Below, one piece after another: positions 8,977 to 18,361 of a stretch of DNA of 64,000 bases (position 1 is the first letter of the stretch; every line of letters starts with the position of its first letter). The stretch is from Companilactobacillus keshanensis (GTDB lineage Bacteria; Bacillota; Bacilli; Lactobacillales; Lactobacillaceae). The stretch lies in assembly GCF_003946205.1 (NCBI RefSeq), contig NZ_RHOS01000001.1, positions 62,001-126,000 on the forward strand. Direction: 5' to 3'. The translations under genes and the position numbers were made by a program. The notes beneath the pieces are model-generated. The model searched no databases. It had not been told where the DNA came from and saw nothing but the letters and a program-made list of their open reading frames with translations.

Positions 8977-9516
8977 TTAATTCTTGGGAATGACAAAATC
9001 ACGTACCTTTCTAATGTCGTCAGCGAAGATTATTCTTATAATTATTTGTGTCAACTCATGAGGCGTTTCCTTCATACCATTTTTGACCCAGAGTTTCATA
9101 ATATTCTGCATCCCTGCCATCAAGTAGACCGACTGATATGGATCGATAAATTCCTTACCATTTTGATCCATCGCATTCTGTAATTTTTCTAACAATCTGG
9201 TTTTACCTTCTACAAAAACCAAATTACTCAACTTCCTATCGTTATAAAAGGCTGTCAGTAATCCTTCTAAAGCCGTTGTGGGCTGAATTTTTTCTAGAGG
9301 TTCACTTGATTCTAAAAACTCCATTTCAACATCGTCGACACATTGATAAATATCATCGTAATAACGATAAAAAGTCGTTCGATTGACATCAGCCTGACGA
9401 CACACTTCCGTCACCGTTATATTGTTTATCGGCTTGTCTTCCAACAAATCTAAAACGGTCTCCTGAATCATTTTCTTTGTGTAACGGGCTCGTCGATTAT
9501 TTTTAATTCCTACCAT
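8977..9516 (-). CDS. TetR/AcrR family regulator of the adjacent ABC transporter
   Basis: DNA-binding repressor. ATG 9516 is chosen because the site ATGGAGGA lies just upstream; the earlier in-frame ATG is inside that site. 179 residues: N-terminal helix-turn-helix (TVTEVCRQADVNRTTFYRYYDD, about 32-53) and an all-helical ligand/dimer domain. Divergent from the ABC gene at 9700 across 183 bp, the usual layout for local control. The inducer is unknown. Confidence 0.88.
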   Translation of the reverse strand: MVGIKNNRRARYTKKMIQETVLDLLEDKPINNITVTEVCRQADVNRTTFYRYYDDIYQCVDDVEMEFLESSEPLEKIQPTTALEGLLTAFYNDRKLSNLVFVEGKTRLLEKLQNAMDQNGKEFIDPYQSVYLMAGMQNIMKLWVKNGMKETPHELTQIIIRIIFADDIRKVRDFVIPKN

Positions 9517-9699
9517 TGATTCCTCCATAGATTCAACACTTTTGTACGATCTGTCCATTTAAAAACAAATTGTCTTAAATTGATGATTGCGTTATAAATA
9601 TAAAATTATTATTATATGAAACATGGTGTTGCAATAATGACATTCTAACAAAGAATTGAATTTTGAACATTACAAATTTTAAATAAAAGGATTAATTAA

Positions 9700-12027
9700 A
9701 TGCTGGAATTAAAACATATTAAGAAGTATTTCTATGTCGGTGATTCTGTAACTAAGGCTTTAGATGACGTTTCAGTATCATTTAGAACCAAAGAATTTGT
9801 TGCCATCCTAGGACCTAGTGGTTCTGGTAAAACAACTATGCTAAACGGCATCGGTGGACTAGATATCTATGATTCAGGTGATCTGGTTATCAAAGGCAAA
9901 TCAACTAAGGACTTTTCCGAATCAGATTGGGACGCCTATCGTAACAACTCCGTTGGTTTTATTTTCCAAAGTTACAACATTATTGGACATTTGAGTATTT
10001 TAGATAACGTCGAAATGGGAATGACCCTTAGTGGAGTCGACAACGCTGAAAAGAAAGAAAAGGCAGTTAAGGCTTTGGAACGTGTGGGCTTAGGTCCACA
10101 TATGAATAAAAAACCTAATCAATTATCTGGTGGTCAAATGCAACGTGTTGCGATCGCCCGTGCGATTGCCAATGACCCAGAAATTTTACTCTGCGATGAG
10201 CCAACCGGCGCTTTGGATACTGAAACCAGTGTTCAAATCATGGAACTTATCAAAGAGCTATCCAAAGAACGCCTAGTTATCATGGTTACACATAACCCTG
10301 ATCTTGCTAAGCAATATGCTAATCGCATTATTGAATTTGCTGATGGTAAAATCCAACATGATTCAAATCCTTATCAAGAAGATTTGAAAGATGATAAATT
10401 TGCCTTAAAGAAAACGAAAATGACTTTCTGGACCGCATTAAAACTATCATTTACCAATATTAAAACTAAGAAGGCTAGAACATTCCTCACGGCTTTCGCC
10501 TCAAGTATTGGTATCATCAGTATTGCCATCGTTTTGGCTCTATCTTCAGGGTTTCAAACGCAAATTGATAAAACTCAATCTAATACTTTAGCCCAATTCC
10601 CGATTACAATATCTCAAATTGCTTCAAATCAGACAGCACCAACATCTAATAAGGATAAAAAGACCTCTAAGTCTGATAAGATCACTGCTAAAAAGAGTGA
10701 GGCAGATAAGGCTACTCATGTTAATAAGATCAACAAGAAATATATAAACTATGTTAATAATATCAATCCTAAATTAAGTAAAACTATTACTTATAGCTAT
10801 TCAACTGGAATGAACTTATTGCGTGAGGTTAATGGAAAAGTAAAAACCGTTAAGTTTTCAAATACTGACAGTAATGCCAATTCTGCCAATGCTATGAGCA
10901 GTGCCATGGCAACCTCGACTGGTGTTGGTGGATCAGTTTATCCGGGCGGCAAAAATGGTCAAAGCTTTTTAAAGAAGCACTACAAGGTGATCTCCGGATC
11001 ATTACCAACCACCGCTAATGACATTGTTCTAATCGTTGATAAGGATAATTCAACTAATGTCAACGCCTTAAAGAACCTTGGCTTCTCAGTTAAGGATGGT
11101 CAAAAACTAAACTTTGATAAATTAGTCGGTACGCAAGTAAAGGTTGTTTCAAATAATAATTACTATCAAAAATTACCAACCAATAACTTCGTTCCTAATA
11201 GTGCTGATTCATCAATGTACAATAATAGTAACAACACAACTCTAAAAATCTCAGGTATCCTACGTGTAAAATCTAGCTCATCTGAAAATATTTTAGCTTC
11301 CGGTGTTGCTTATAGTGATCAATTAACAAAGAATATTATCAAGCAAAATGAAAATTCTGACATTGTTACCGCTCAAAAGGCTAGCAAGAGCAACGTTATA
11401 ACGGGCGAAACCGTTGATGCCACTACAAAATCTAGCTTAGTAAGTTACTTAGGTGGTTCAAAGACACCTTCAAGCATCATGATTTATCCAAATACCTTTA
11501 AGAATAAAGATAAAGTTTTAAGTTATCTTGATAAATACAATAAGGGTAAGAGTAAGTCCGATAAGGTCGTCTATACTGACTTGGCAGGATCTGTCTCTAA
11601 TCTAACAGGTGGTTTGATGGACGCTATAACTTATGTCTTGATTGCCTTCGCTGGAATTTCTCTAGTAACAAGTATGATAATGATTTCGATTATTACCTAT
11701 ACGTCAGTTCTTGAACGTACCAAAGAAATTGGTATTTTGAAGGCCCTAGGAGCTAGGAAAAAAGATATCACACGTGTATTCGATGCTGAAACTACTATTC
11801 TTGGTGTCGCCTCTGGTGTACTCGGTGTAGTAATCGCCTGGCTGGCAACCTTCCCGATCAATGCGGTTTTAAAGAGTATGACCGATTTGAGCAATGTTGC
11901 TCAGCTAAATCCAGTCCATGCTCTGATCTTGATCATTGTAAGTACGGTATTAACTGTACTAGGTGGACACATTCCAGCTCGTATGGCTGCTAAAAAAGAT
12001 GCTGCTACAGCATTAAGATCTGAATAA
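9700..12027 (+). CDS. Fused ABC ATPase-permease, MacB/FtsX type
   Basis: Single-chain exporter half (775 residues) of the MacB-like lipoprotein/peptide-export class. Residues 1-225 form the ATPase: Walker A GPSGSGKTT at 38-46, signature LSGGQMQRVAIARA, Walker B LLCDEPTGALD. A first membrane helix lies at about 262-283. A large external domain of about 350 residues follows, rich in Ser/Asn/Lys, with TSKSDKITAKKS-like linkers. Three C-terminal helices carry the FtsX domain, with ERTKEIGILKALGARKKDI. Low GC and Lys/Asn-rich insertions are like those of Gram-positive antimicrobial-peptide exporters. Probably controlled by the divergent TetR protein. Confidence 0.9.
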   Translation: MLELKHIKKYFYVGDSVTKALDDVSVSFRTKEFVAILGPSGSGKTTMLNGIGGLDIYDSGDLVIKGKSTKDFSESDWDAYRNNSVGFIFQSYNIIGHLSILDNVEMGMTLSGVDNAEKKEKAVKALERVGLGPHMNKKPNQLSGGQMQRVAIARAIANDPEILLCDEPTGALDTETSVQIMELIKELSKERLVIMVTHNPDLAKQYANRIIEFADGKIQHDSNPYQEDLKDDKFALKKTKMTFWTALKLSFTNIKTKKARTFLTAFASSIGIISIAIVLALSSGFQTQIDKTQSNTLAQFPITISQIASNQTAPTSNKDKKTSKSDKITAKKSEADKATHVNKINKKYINYVNNINPKLSKTITYSYSTGMNLLREVNGKVKTVKFSNTDSNANSANAMSSAMATSTGVGGSVYPGGKNGQSFLKKHYKVISGSLPTTANDIVLIVDKDNSTNVNALKNLGFSVKDGQKLNFDKLVGTQVKVVSNNNYYQKLPTNNFVPNSADSSMYNNSNNTTLKISGILRVKSSSSENILASGVAYSDQLTKNIIKQNENSDIVTAQKASKSNVITGETVDATTKSSLVSYLGGSKTPSSIMIYPNTFKNKDKVLSYLDKYNKGKSKSDKVVYTDLAGSVSNLTGGLMDAITYVLIAFAGISLVTSMIMISIITYTSVLERTKEIGILKALGARKKDITRVFDAETTILGVASGVLGVVIAWLATFPINAVLKSMTDLSNVAQLNPVHALILIIVSTVLTVLGGHIPARMAAKKDAATALRSE

Positions 12028-12029
12028 GC

Positions 12030-12062
12030 AAAAACGATAACCGTTTGGTTATCGTTTTTTTG
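12030..12062 (+). terminator. Terminator after the ABC gene
   Basis: 13-bp perfect stem (12030-12042 and 12047-12059), GTTT loop and T-run, directly after the stop codon. Confidence 0.92.
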
Positions 12063-12150
12063 TATACTCAAGGTAAATACGACTGTGTCTTTCCTCGATT
12101 TGAATTATGTTAAAGAAACCATGATACTAAAAGTATCCGGAGGGAATAAT

Positions 12151-12810
12151 TTGAAAAAGAAAATAACTACCAGAGAGCTTTTTGAAATATTAAGTAAGCA
12201 ACTAGGTCGTCAAAACTGGTGGCCTACTAATAGTATCGAGGAAATGCTAGTCGGAATGGTATTGATTCAAAATACCAATTGGAAAAATGTTGACAGATCA
12301 TTAGACAATTTACGAAAAAAAACGAATTTTGAATTAGACAAATTACTGAATCTTCCCTTAGATGAACTAAGAAACTTGATTCAACCCAGTGGATTCTTCC
12401 GTAATAAATCAATCTACCTACAATCGTTACTAACCGCCTATCGAGATGATTTTAACAACTGGTCCAAACTATCTACGGAAAAACTACGTAAGAAATTATT
12501 ATCTCTAAAAGGAATCGGCAATGAGACTGCTGATGTATTGCTTCTATATTACTTTCACCGTTCTACCTTTGTGGCCGACAATTACTGCATGAAACTTTTC
12601 AAAACTTTAAATGCTTTCGATAATAAGCCAACGTATATGCAGTTAAAGAAAGTTGTTGAATCAGACTTCAACTACACTCCAGATGAAGCCGGTGAATTTC
12701 ATGCTTTAATAGACGAGTTCGGTAAGCTCAATAGTGATTTCTTTGCTGATTATCAGTTAATACTTCCGAAGTCACTTTCCCATAATTCCGTAAAAGAAAA
12801 TACGCGCTAA
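12151..12810 (+). CDS. HhH-GPD DNA glycosylase, endonuclease III-like without Fe-S cluster
   Basis: Base-excision repair glycosylase. TTG 12151 with GGAGGG at 12139-12144 is preferred; the frame is open from 12085 without a site. 219 residues: helix-hairpin-helix LKGIGNETADVLLLYY, then the catalytic Asp in VADNYCMKLF. The lysine that endonuclease III uses as nucleophile (GVGRKTA) is Glu here (GIGNETA), and the C-terminal four-cysteine iron-sulfur loop is absent. It is therefore probably a monofunctional alkyl-base glycosylase like Helicobacter MagIII. The 3' end overlaps the convergent TetR gene by 39 bp. Confidence 0.82.
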   Translation: MKKKITTRELFEILSKQLGRQNWWPTNSIEEMLVGMVLIQNTNWKNVDRSLDNLRKKTNFELDKLLNLPLDELRNLIQPSGFFRNKSIYLQSLLTAYRDDFNNWSKLSTEKLRKKLLSLKGIGNETADVLLLYYFHRSTFVADNYCMKLFKTLNAFDNKPTYMQLKKVVESDFNYTPDEAGEFHALIDEFGKLNSDFFADYQLILPKSLSHNSVKENTR

Positions 12811-13374
12811 TCCATTGGAATATTTTTTTGTAACAATATCTTTAGTCTTTTGGGCTGTAGCCGGATTCATGAAATACGTTAAAATCATATCAACATACAT
12901 CATAACAACTTCATCTTGAATATCGTCACTGATCATTCCTTCAGCTCGACCTTGTTTGAGAATTTTGCCCCAGAATCCCTCTTTACCGGCCTCATAAGTC
13001 TTCATAACTCGGTCGTCACCATTAGCGGCCTGAAATTCGTCAATCATAAAATTCATGAAATCTCGATTGACTGTTTCAGCTTCACTACTACCAAAATTTA
13101 GGATACCTTCAATTTTTTCTTTAAAATTCAAATTGGCTTTTTCAAGTTGCCTGTCATATCCTGCATAACCATCAACAATCATCTTGATCATGACTTCTCT
13201 AGCTAATTCAATTTTACTAGGAAAATATTTATACAGTGTAACTTGCGATGAATTTGCCTCTTTTGCTATTTGAGCAACGGAGGTATTTTTGTATCCATTT
13301 GTAACAAATACTTTTGTAGCAGCACTTAAAATGTCACTTTTTTTATTCTCTTTGCGCTTTTGATTATTCGTCAT
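12772..13374 (-). CDS. TetR/AcrR family regulator next to a two-gene ABC exporter
   Basis: Repressor of 200 residues. ATG 13374 is chosen because of GGAGGG just upstream; the open frame continues to 13452 without support. The HTH is at about 28-48 (VAQIAKEANSSQVTLYKYFPSK), followed by a helical domain. It is divergent from the ATPase gene at 13610, across a 235-bp region with a good sigma-A promoter and a paired inverted repeat. Its last 39 bp overlap the end of the convergent glycosylase gene. Confidence 0.88.
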   Translation of the reverse strand: MTNNQKRKENKKSDILSAATKVFVTNGYKNTSVAQIAKEANSSQVTLYKYFPSKIELAREVMIKMIVDGYAGYDRQLEKANLNFKEKIEGILNFGSSEAETVNRDFMNFMIDEFQAANGDDRVMKTYEAGKEGFWGKILKQGRAEGMISDDIQDEVVMMYVDMILTYFMNPATAQKTKDIVTKKYSNGLARIFFYGIMGK

Positions 13375-13452
13375 TATTCCCTCCATAATTATTTTTTCTT
13401 CATATTTCACTTTTTGTATTAGTAAATCAATATATTTATTTTCAAACACCAA

Positions 13453-13531
13453 GATAGTTCAGTTTACCCAATTTTAAAGGTTGACACTCACCATCCACCC
13501 AACTAATATACTCTTTGATAAATGAACTATC
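13453..13531 (+). promoter_or_regulatory. Promoter of the two-gene exporter flanked by inverted 9-mers
   Basis: TTGACA at 13481-13486 and TAATAT at 13504-13509 with a 17-bp spacer face the exporter genes. GATAGTTCA at 13453-13461 and its exact inverse TGAACTATC at 13523-13531 flank this promoter. They are plausible binding sites for the divergent TetR protein. Confidence 0.55.
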
Positions 13532-13609
13532 CAAGAAAAATATTTCATCTTATTATTAAAAATTCAAGTTTATTGCCTATAAATTTAAATATATGTAAAG
13601 GGGATCATC

Positions 13610-14521
13610 ATGATGAAACAAAAAAGTAAGGCAATCTTACATATTGATCATCTACAAAAGAATTTTGGTAAATTTCAAGCATTAAAAAATGTCACTTTCG
13701 ATGTTTATCCCGGAGAAGTATTTGGCTTTATCGGACCCAATGGTGCTGGTAAATCAACTACTATCCGAACTCTTTTAGGAATTTTACGTGCATCAGGTGG
13801 CACTGCCACATTATTTGGCAAAGATGTATATAAAGATTCGGTTTCAATCCACAAAAAATTGGCCTACGTACCTGGGGATGTTTATTTATGGCCTAATTTA
13901 ACTGGTGGAGAAATCATCGATTTATTTTTGAAATTGGGTAACACTAAACATTCAAAGAAAACTGATGAAATGATCAAACGATTTCAATTAGACACCACTA
14001 AAAAAGCTCGAACATATTCAAAAGGTAATCGTCAGAAAGTGGCCTTGGTCGCTGCTTTCTCGACAGATGCCGACTTCTATATTTTTGACGAACCTACTTC
14101 TGGACTTGATCCTTTGAATGAAGAAATATTTCAAAAATCTGTTTTAGAACTGAAACAAGCTGGTAAGGCCGTTCTTCTCTCCAGTCATATCCTTTCAGAA
14201 GTTGAAAAAATGTGTGATCGTATTGGTATTATTCGTGATGGAGAAATCGTTGAAACTGGTTCCCTTTCCGATATGAGACATTTAACTAGGACAGTTATCC
14301 AATTTCAAACTATGGAACCCACAACTGAACTAAGAAACCTCAATGGAGTTCATAATATCATTTTGAATACTAATGGATTAACTACCTTCTCAGTTGACTC
14401 GGATCAAATGAGTTCTGTTATGGATTACTTATCTAGTAAAAAAATAGTCTCACTACAATCCACTCCTCCAACTTTGGAAGATTTATTCATGAGATACTAC
14501 AACTCAAATGAAGGGAGATAG
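13610..14521 (+). CDS. ABC transporter ATP-binding protein
   Basis: ATPase of an exporter, 303 residues. Walker A GPNGAGKSTT near 44-53. The signature is degenerate (YSKGNRQKVALVAAF, SKGN in place of SGGQ, as is common in this exporter class). Walker B FYIFDEPTSGLDP and an H-loop SSHILSE are present, with a C-terminal 75-residue extension. Two ATG codons occur in tandem after AAAGGGG; the first is used. Five bp separate it from the permease gene, so they form one operon. Confidence 0.92.
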   Translation: MMKQKSKAILHIDHLQKNFGKFQALKNVTFDVYPGEVFGFIGPNGAGKSTTIRTLLGILRASGGTATLFGKDVYKDSVSIHKKLAYVPGDVYLWPNLTGGEIIDLFLKLGNTKHSKKTDEMIKRFQLDTTKKARTYSKGNRQKVALVAAFSTDADFYIFDEPTSGLDPLNEEIFQKSVLELKQAGKAVLLSSHILSEVEKMCDRIGIIRDGEIVETGSLSDMRHLTRTVIQFQTMEPTTELRNLNGVHNIILNTNGLTTFSVDSDQMSSVMDYLSSKKIVSLQSTPPTLEDLFMRYYNSNEGR

Positions 14522-14526
14522 CTATT

Positions 14527-16149
14527 ATGGAAAATCGCAATTTTCATCAAACTTTCTTCTTAACACGTTTTAGTTTAAAACGAGACTGGTTAAAATTGAC
14601 AATTTGGTCGGGTCTTCTTGTAATCCTATTTGCATCAGTAGCCGCTAAGTTTACTACTATCTATGATTCTCAAGCTTCGATCGATGAAATTGTCAAAACT
14701 TTAAAATCACCTTCAATGGTATCCTTATTTGGTAAATTACCTGGCAATGGGCCCTATACTACCGCCGATGTCTTTGCTGGTGAAATGACTGTCTTCATGG
14801 CTATTATTGCAGCGATCATGAATTTTTCTATCATTATTAAAAATACCCGTGGTGAAGAGGACTCAGGATTACTGGAAATCATTCAATCACATTCAGTGGG
14901 GAAATTATCTAATTTATCTGCTTCTTTAATTGAATTATTCATTATTAATTTATTGATTGGTCTACTATACGGTGGTGGATTACAGGTCGCTAACCTAACC
15001 GGTACCGATACTAATGGTAACTTTCTCTTAGGATTAGGGCTTGGAGCAACTGGTTTTATGTACGCTACTATTGCTGCCTTCTTGGCACAATTAGTCGATA
15101 ATTCTCGTTCAGCAACTATCTGGTCTTACGTTATTTTTGGACTTATGTATATAGCCAGAATGACTACTGATATTTCCCATCCTAAAGCTACTTGGTTTGT
15201 CCCCTTCGGTTGGGTCGAGAAATTCTCAACTTATCAAGACAATGACTGGACTCCAGTCTTTTTGATGTTGGGACTTTCCTTGATTCTTTCCATAGCAGCG
15301 TTATGGATCAATAATCATCGTGATATTGGTTCAGGAATCATAGCTACTAAACCCGGTCGTGCCCGTGCTTCAATATTTTTACGTGGCCCATTAAGTTTAT
15401 TTTGGAGATTGCATCGTACTACCATTATTGTTTGGGTAATTGGATTGTTAATTTTAGGCCTTACCTATGGATCTATCTTCAACACTATCGGCGATATTCT
15501 CAAAACCAATCCTGCTATGAAAAAGTTAGTTGGCTCGGTGGCCGTCCAAAACGCTAATGTTTTGATAATCAAACAATTCGTAGCATTATTAATGATTGTC
15601 TTTGGTGTTCTGGCACTTTTCCCTGGTATACAGATCATCAATTACCTTAAAACTGGTGAAAATAAAGGTTATCTAGAACTAATTCATTCCAAACCAGTTA
15701 GTCGAACTTACTTATTTACTAGTGTTCTAGTGCTAGGTGCCTTAACAAGTTTGACCGCCCTATTTGCCGGCATGTGGGGACTTCAGTTAGGAGGAGCCTC
15801 TGTTATGAAGCACCCTATTGAATTAACTGTTTTCCTAAGGGGATTTTATGCTTATATTTCGCCGATCATGATAATGTTAGGAATATCATCCTTCATTATT
15901 GGTTGGATCCCAAGAATATCTGTTGTCAGTTATCTTTATGCAGGCTTTGCTTTGTTTGTCGAATACTTTGGCAAATTGATCGACCTGTCAAAATGGATTT
16001 CTAAACTAACACCATTTGGTTATATCAATAAGGTGCCGGTTCACCAAATGGATCCCGGAACTTTTTGGTGGCAGCTAATACTTGCAGCAATACTGATCAT
16101 ACTAGGATATATTGGATATCATATCCGAGACTTAAATAGTGCAAACTAA
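14527..16149 (+). CDS. ABC exporter permease, TnrB3-like (polyketide-antibiotic exporter class)
   Basis: 540 residues with about twelve predicted membrane helices in two similar halves, and no ATPase domain. The layout fits the COG3559 family of large permeases paired with a separate ATPase. The neighbouring TetR gene and ATPase suggest a drug- or antibiotic-inducible efflux pump; the substrate cannot be told from sequence. A strong terminator follows at once. Confidence 0.8.
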   Translation: MENRNFHQTFFLTRFSLKRDWLKLTIWSGLLVILFASVAAKFTTIYDSQASIDEIVKTLKSPSMVSLFGKLPGNGPYTTADVFAGEMTVFMAIIAAIMNFSIIIKNTRGEEDSGLLEIIQSHSVGKLSNLSASLIELFIINLLIGLLYGGGLQVANLTGTDTNGNFLLGLGLGATGFMYATIAAFLAQLVDNSRSATIWSYVIFGLMYIARMTTDISHPKATWFVPFGWVEKFSTYQDNDWTPVFLMLGLSLILSIAALWINNHRDIGSGIIATKPGRARASIFLRGPLSLFWRLHRTTIIVWVIGLLILGLTYGSIFNTIGDILKTNPAMKKLVGSVAVQNANVLIIKQFVALLMIVFGVLALFPGIQIINYLKTGENKGYLELIHSKPVSRTYLFTSVLVLGALTSLTALFAGMWGLQLGGASVMKHPIELTVFLRGFYAYISPIMIMLGISSFIIGWIPRISVVSYLYAGFALFVEYFGKLIDLSKWISKLTPFGYINKVPVHQMDPGTFWWQLILAAILIILGYIGYHIRDLNSAN

Positions 16150-16182
16150 AAAGAGCTCTGAGAAAAATTCTCAGAGCTCTTT
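16150..16182. terminator. Bidirectional terminator
   Basis: 15-bp perfect inverted repeat (16150-16164 and 16168-16182) with an AAA loop, between convergent genes. Confidence 0.88.
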
Positions 16183-16187
16183 CATAT

Positions 16188-16655
16188 TTAAATTTGACCT
16201 ATTTCCATTTCCACACCACTATTCAGTTTATCGCTTAAATAATTTTCAATATCTTTATATGATTTATTAAAACTCATCTGAATTTGCTGAGGGCGGTTAG
16301 TGTTGAAAACTACCGCAACCTTAGGCTTCTTACCAGTAATTTCTATTGGTATAAGGGTTACATGAATTATTCGTGAGTAATCGAGAACACCAGAGTAAAA
16401 TCCATTTAAAATGATTTTACTATTACCGATGCCGCCAACACCATTCATGATGGTCAACGTCAAAAATTCGGCTACCATAACGATATAAGCCAACTGATTG
16501 GTTGGTGAGAAGAGTAGCCAAGCACCCATTATGACTGCAAAGACCAATGTCGATATCTTATAGATCGAACGGATTTCAATCTGTGATTGCCAGTAAATGT
16601 TATATACTGCACTCACGAAGAACATTATATCGATAACTACAATTATTATATTCAT
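16188..16655 (-). CDS. Membrane protein of unknown function
   Basis: Not recognised. I place the start at ATG 16655: the site AAAGGGG abuts the earlier ATG 16664 with no spacing but is 9 nt from this one. 155 residues: three or four hydrophobic segments in the first 80, then a soluble mixed alpha/beta tail (about 90-155; VVFNTNRPQQIQMSFNKS). The tail probably faces the cytoplasm. Convergent with the exporter operon; no functional neighbour. Confidence 0.6.
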   Translation of the reverse strand: MNIIIVVIDIMFFVSAVYNIYWQSQIEIRSIYKISTLVFAVIMGAWLLFSPTNQLAYIVMVAEFLTLTIMNGVGGIGNSKIILNGFYSGVLDYSRIIHVTLIPIEITGKKPKVAVVFNTNRPQQIQMSFNKSYKDIENYLSDKLNSGVEMEIGQI

Positions 16656-16746
16656 GGTTTTCATCCCCTTTCTAATAATTGTAAATGACTATGATGCTTA
16701 ATACAAATCATTCGACACCCTTTATAATATAAGTATTTTGATAGTT

Positions 16747-16765
16747 GTTAAGTCAGCCTAATTTT
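16747..16765. promoter_or_regulatory. Candidate manganese (MntR/SloR/ScaR-type) operator for mntH
   Basis: On the minus strand it reads AAAATTAGGCTGACTTAAC. This closely follows the AAAATTAACTTGACTTAA operator of DtxR-family metal regulators SloR and ScaR in streptococci. It lies about 70-90 bp ahead of mntH, and Mn-replete repression would fit the transporter. The regulator itself is not in the window. Confidence 0.5.
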
Positions 16766-16837
16766 ATTTTTTAATTTGTTTAAAATCTGACAATTCCATG
16801 TTATCATGTTTAAAGATTAATTAGGAGGTAGCGAGGC

Positions 16838-18202
16838 TTGAAAGATAATGATAAGAAACATGAGAGCCTGATTCACTACGCAAATGGTCCTTCACTTGAA
16901 GAAATCAACGATACTGTTGAGGTTCCAAATGATGCCGGCTTTTTCAAAACACTACTAGCTTATAGCGGACCTGGGGCTCTGGTCGCCGTTGGTTATATGG
17001 ATCCGGGTAACTGGGTCACATCCATCGCTGGTGGTGCACAATTTAAATATAAACTGTTAACAGTTATTCTGATATCCAGTTTGATCGCCATGCTATTACA
17101 ATATATGGCAGCGAAATTAGGAATTGTTACTGGGCGTGATTTAGCTCAACTAACTCGAGATAACACTAGTAAAGGTGTTGGATTCGTTCTTTGGATCGTC
17201 ACCGAATTAGCAATTATGGCGACTGATATTGCCGAGATAATCGGTTCAGCGATTGCCCTTAAATTGCTATTCAATATCCCTATACTCTGGGGTGTTCTTA
17301 TTACTGCTTTTGACGTTCTATTATTATTGATACTAATGAAATTAGGATTTAGGAAAATTGAAGCGATCGTTGCTGCTTTGATCATGGTGATCCTAGCCGT
17401 CTTCCTATATGAAGTAATTTTGGCACAGCCTAACATGGGACAAATGGTCGTTGGATTCGTTCCTGATCCTGTTATTTTGCAAAACCAAAGTATGCTTTAT
17501 ATTTCCTTAGGTATTGTTGGTGCTACGGTTATGCCACACAATCTTTATCTGCATTCTTCAATTTCACAAGCTAGAAAATACGATCGTAATGATTACAAGA
17601 GTGTTAAAAAAGCTGTTCGTTTCTCAACTTGGGATTCAAATATTCAATTAACATTAGCTTTTGTTGTTAATACATTGCTATTACTCTTAGGAGCTGCTCT
17701 ATTCTATGGTACTAAGAGTGATCTTGGTCGTTTCGTAGATTTATTTAATGCTTTACAAGATCCAAAGATTGCCGGAGCTGTGGCAAGCCCAATCTTGAGT
17801 ACATTATTTGCCGTTGCCTTACTAGCATCTGGTCAAAACTCTACTATCACGGGTACTCTATCCGGTCAAATCGTTATGGAAGGTTTCGTCCACATGAAGA
17901 TGAAACTTTGGGCAAGACGTGTTATCACACGTTTACTCTCAATCATTCCAGTTATCGCTTTCGCCGTTATCTATAATGGTAACGAAGCTAAGATCGAATC
18001 ACTTTTGACATTTTCACAAGTATTCTTAAGTGTTGCTTTACCATTCTCAATTTTCCCACTGATCAAATACTCCAGTAGTAAAGAACTTATGGGTAAATTT
18101 GCTAATAATAAAACTATTAAATGGATCGGTTATTTGATAGCCGTTATTCTGACAATTTTAAATATTTGGTTGATCTATACTACATTCGTACCTGCTGTTT
18201 AA
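16838..18202 (+). CDS. mntH: Nramp-type proton/manganese symporter
   Basis: Imports Mn(II), and sometimes Fe(II), with protons. 454 residues, about eleven helices. The metal-binding signatures GYMDPGNW in helix 1 and [10 protein letters not shown] in helix 6 are intact. The start is TTG 16838, 9 nt after TTAGGAGG. Lactobacilli accumulate Mn as an antioxidant, so several such transporters per genome are normal. Monocistronic with a terminator that overlaps the stop codon. A SloR/MntR-like box lies upstream. Confidence 0.95.
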   Translation: MKDNDKKHESLIHYANGPSLEEINDTVEVPNDAGFFKTLLAYSGPGALVAVGYMDPGNWVTSIAGGAQFKYKLLTVILISSLIAMLLQYMAAKLGIVTGRDLAQLTRDNTSKGVGFVLWIVTELAIMATDIAEIIGSAIALKLLFNIPILWGVLITAFDVLLLLILMKLGFRKIEAIVAALIMVILAVFLYEVILAQPNMGQMVVGFVPDPVILQNQSMLYISLGIVGATVMPHNLYLHSSISQARKYDRNDYKSVKKAVRFSTWDSNIQLTLAFVVNTLLLLLGAALFYGTKSDLGRFVDLFNALQDPKIAGAVASPILSTLFAVALLASGQNSTITGTLSGQIVMEGFVHMKMKLWARRVITRLLSIIPVIAFAVIYNGNEAKIESLLTFSQVFLSVALPFSIFPLIKYSSSKELMGKFANNKTIKWIGYLIAVILTILNIWLIYTTFVPAV

Positions 18203-18227
18203 AAGCTGCCAATTGGCGGCTTTTTTT
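18201..18227 (+). terminator. Terminator of mntH
   Basis: 10-bp stem (18201-18210 and 18215-18224), AATT loop and T-run, beginning inside the stop codon. Confidence 0.9.
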
Positions 18228-18280
18228 ATTTTCTGTATTATTTGGACTTTATATCTAGTAAAATGAAAATAACGAATAAA

Positions 18281-18332
18281 TCATTGAAGCTATACATTTC
18301 AGAGGGATTTGTGTATTATATGTCTTCAATGA
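18281..18332 (+). other. Hairpin in the terC leader, unidentified
   Basis: TCATTGAAG at 18281-18289 and its exact inverse CTTCAATGA at 18324-18332 enclose 34 nt with a second weak stem (ATACA/TGTAT) and an AGAGGGA single-stranded segment. terC-family genes are often under yybP-ykoY Mn riboswitches, but I do not see that motif. It is a candidate leader structure only. Confidence 0.4.
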
Positions 18333-18361
18333 TAAAAATATAAAGTGAGGAAATGTTCTGA

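Noticed and set aside
18240-18345. yybP-ykoY manganese riboswitch expected before terC
   Set aside because: The conserved riboswitch core was not found; only an unidentified hairpin is present.
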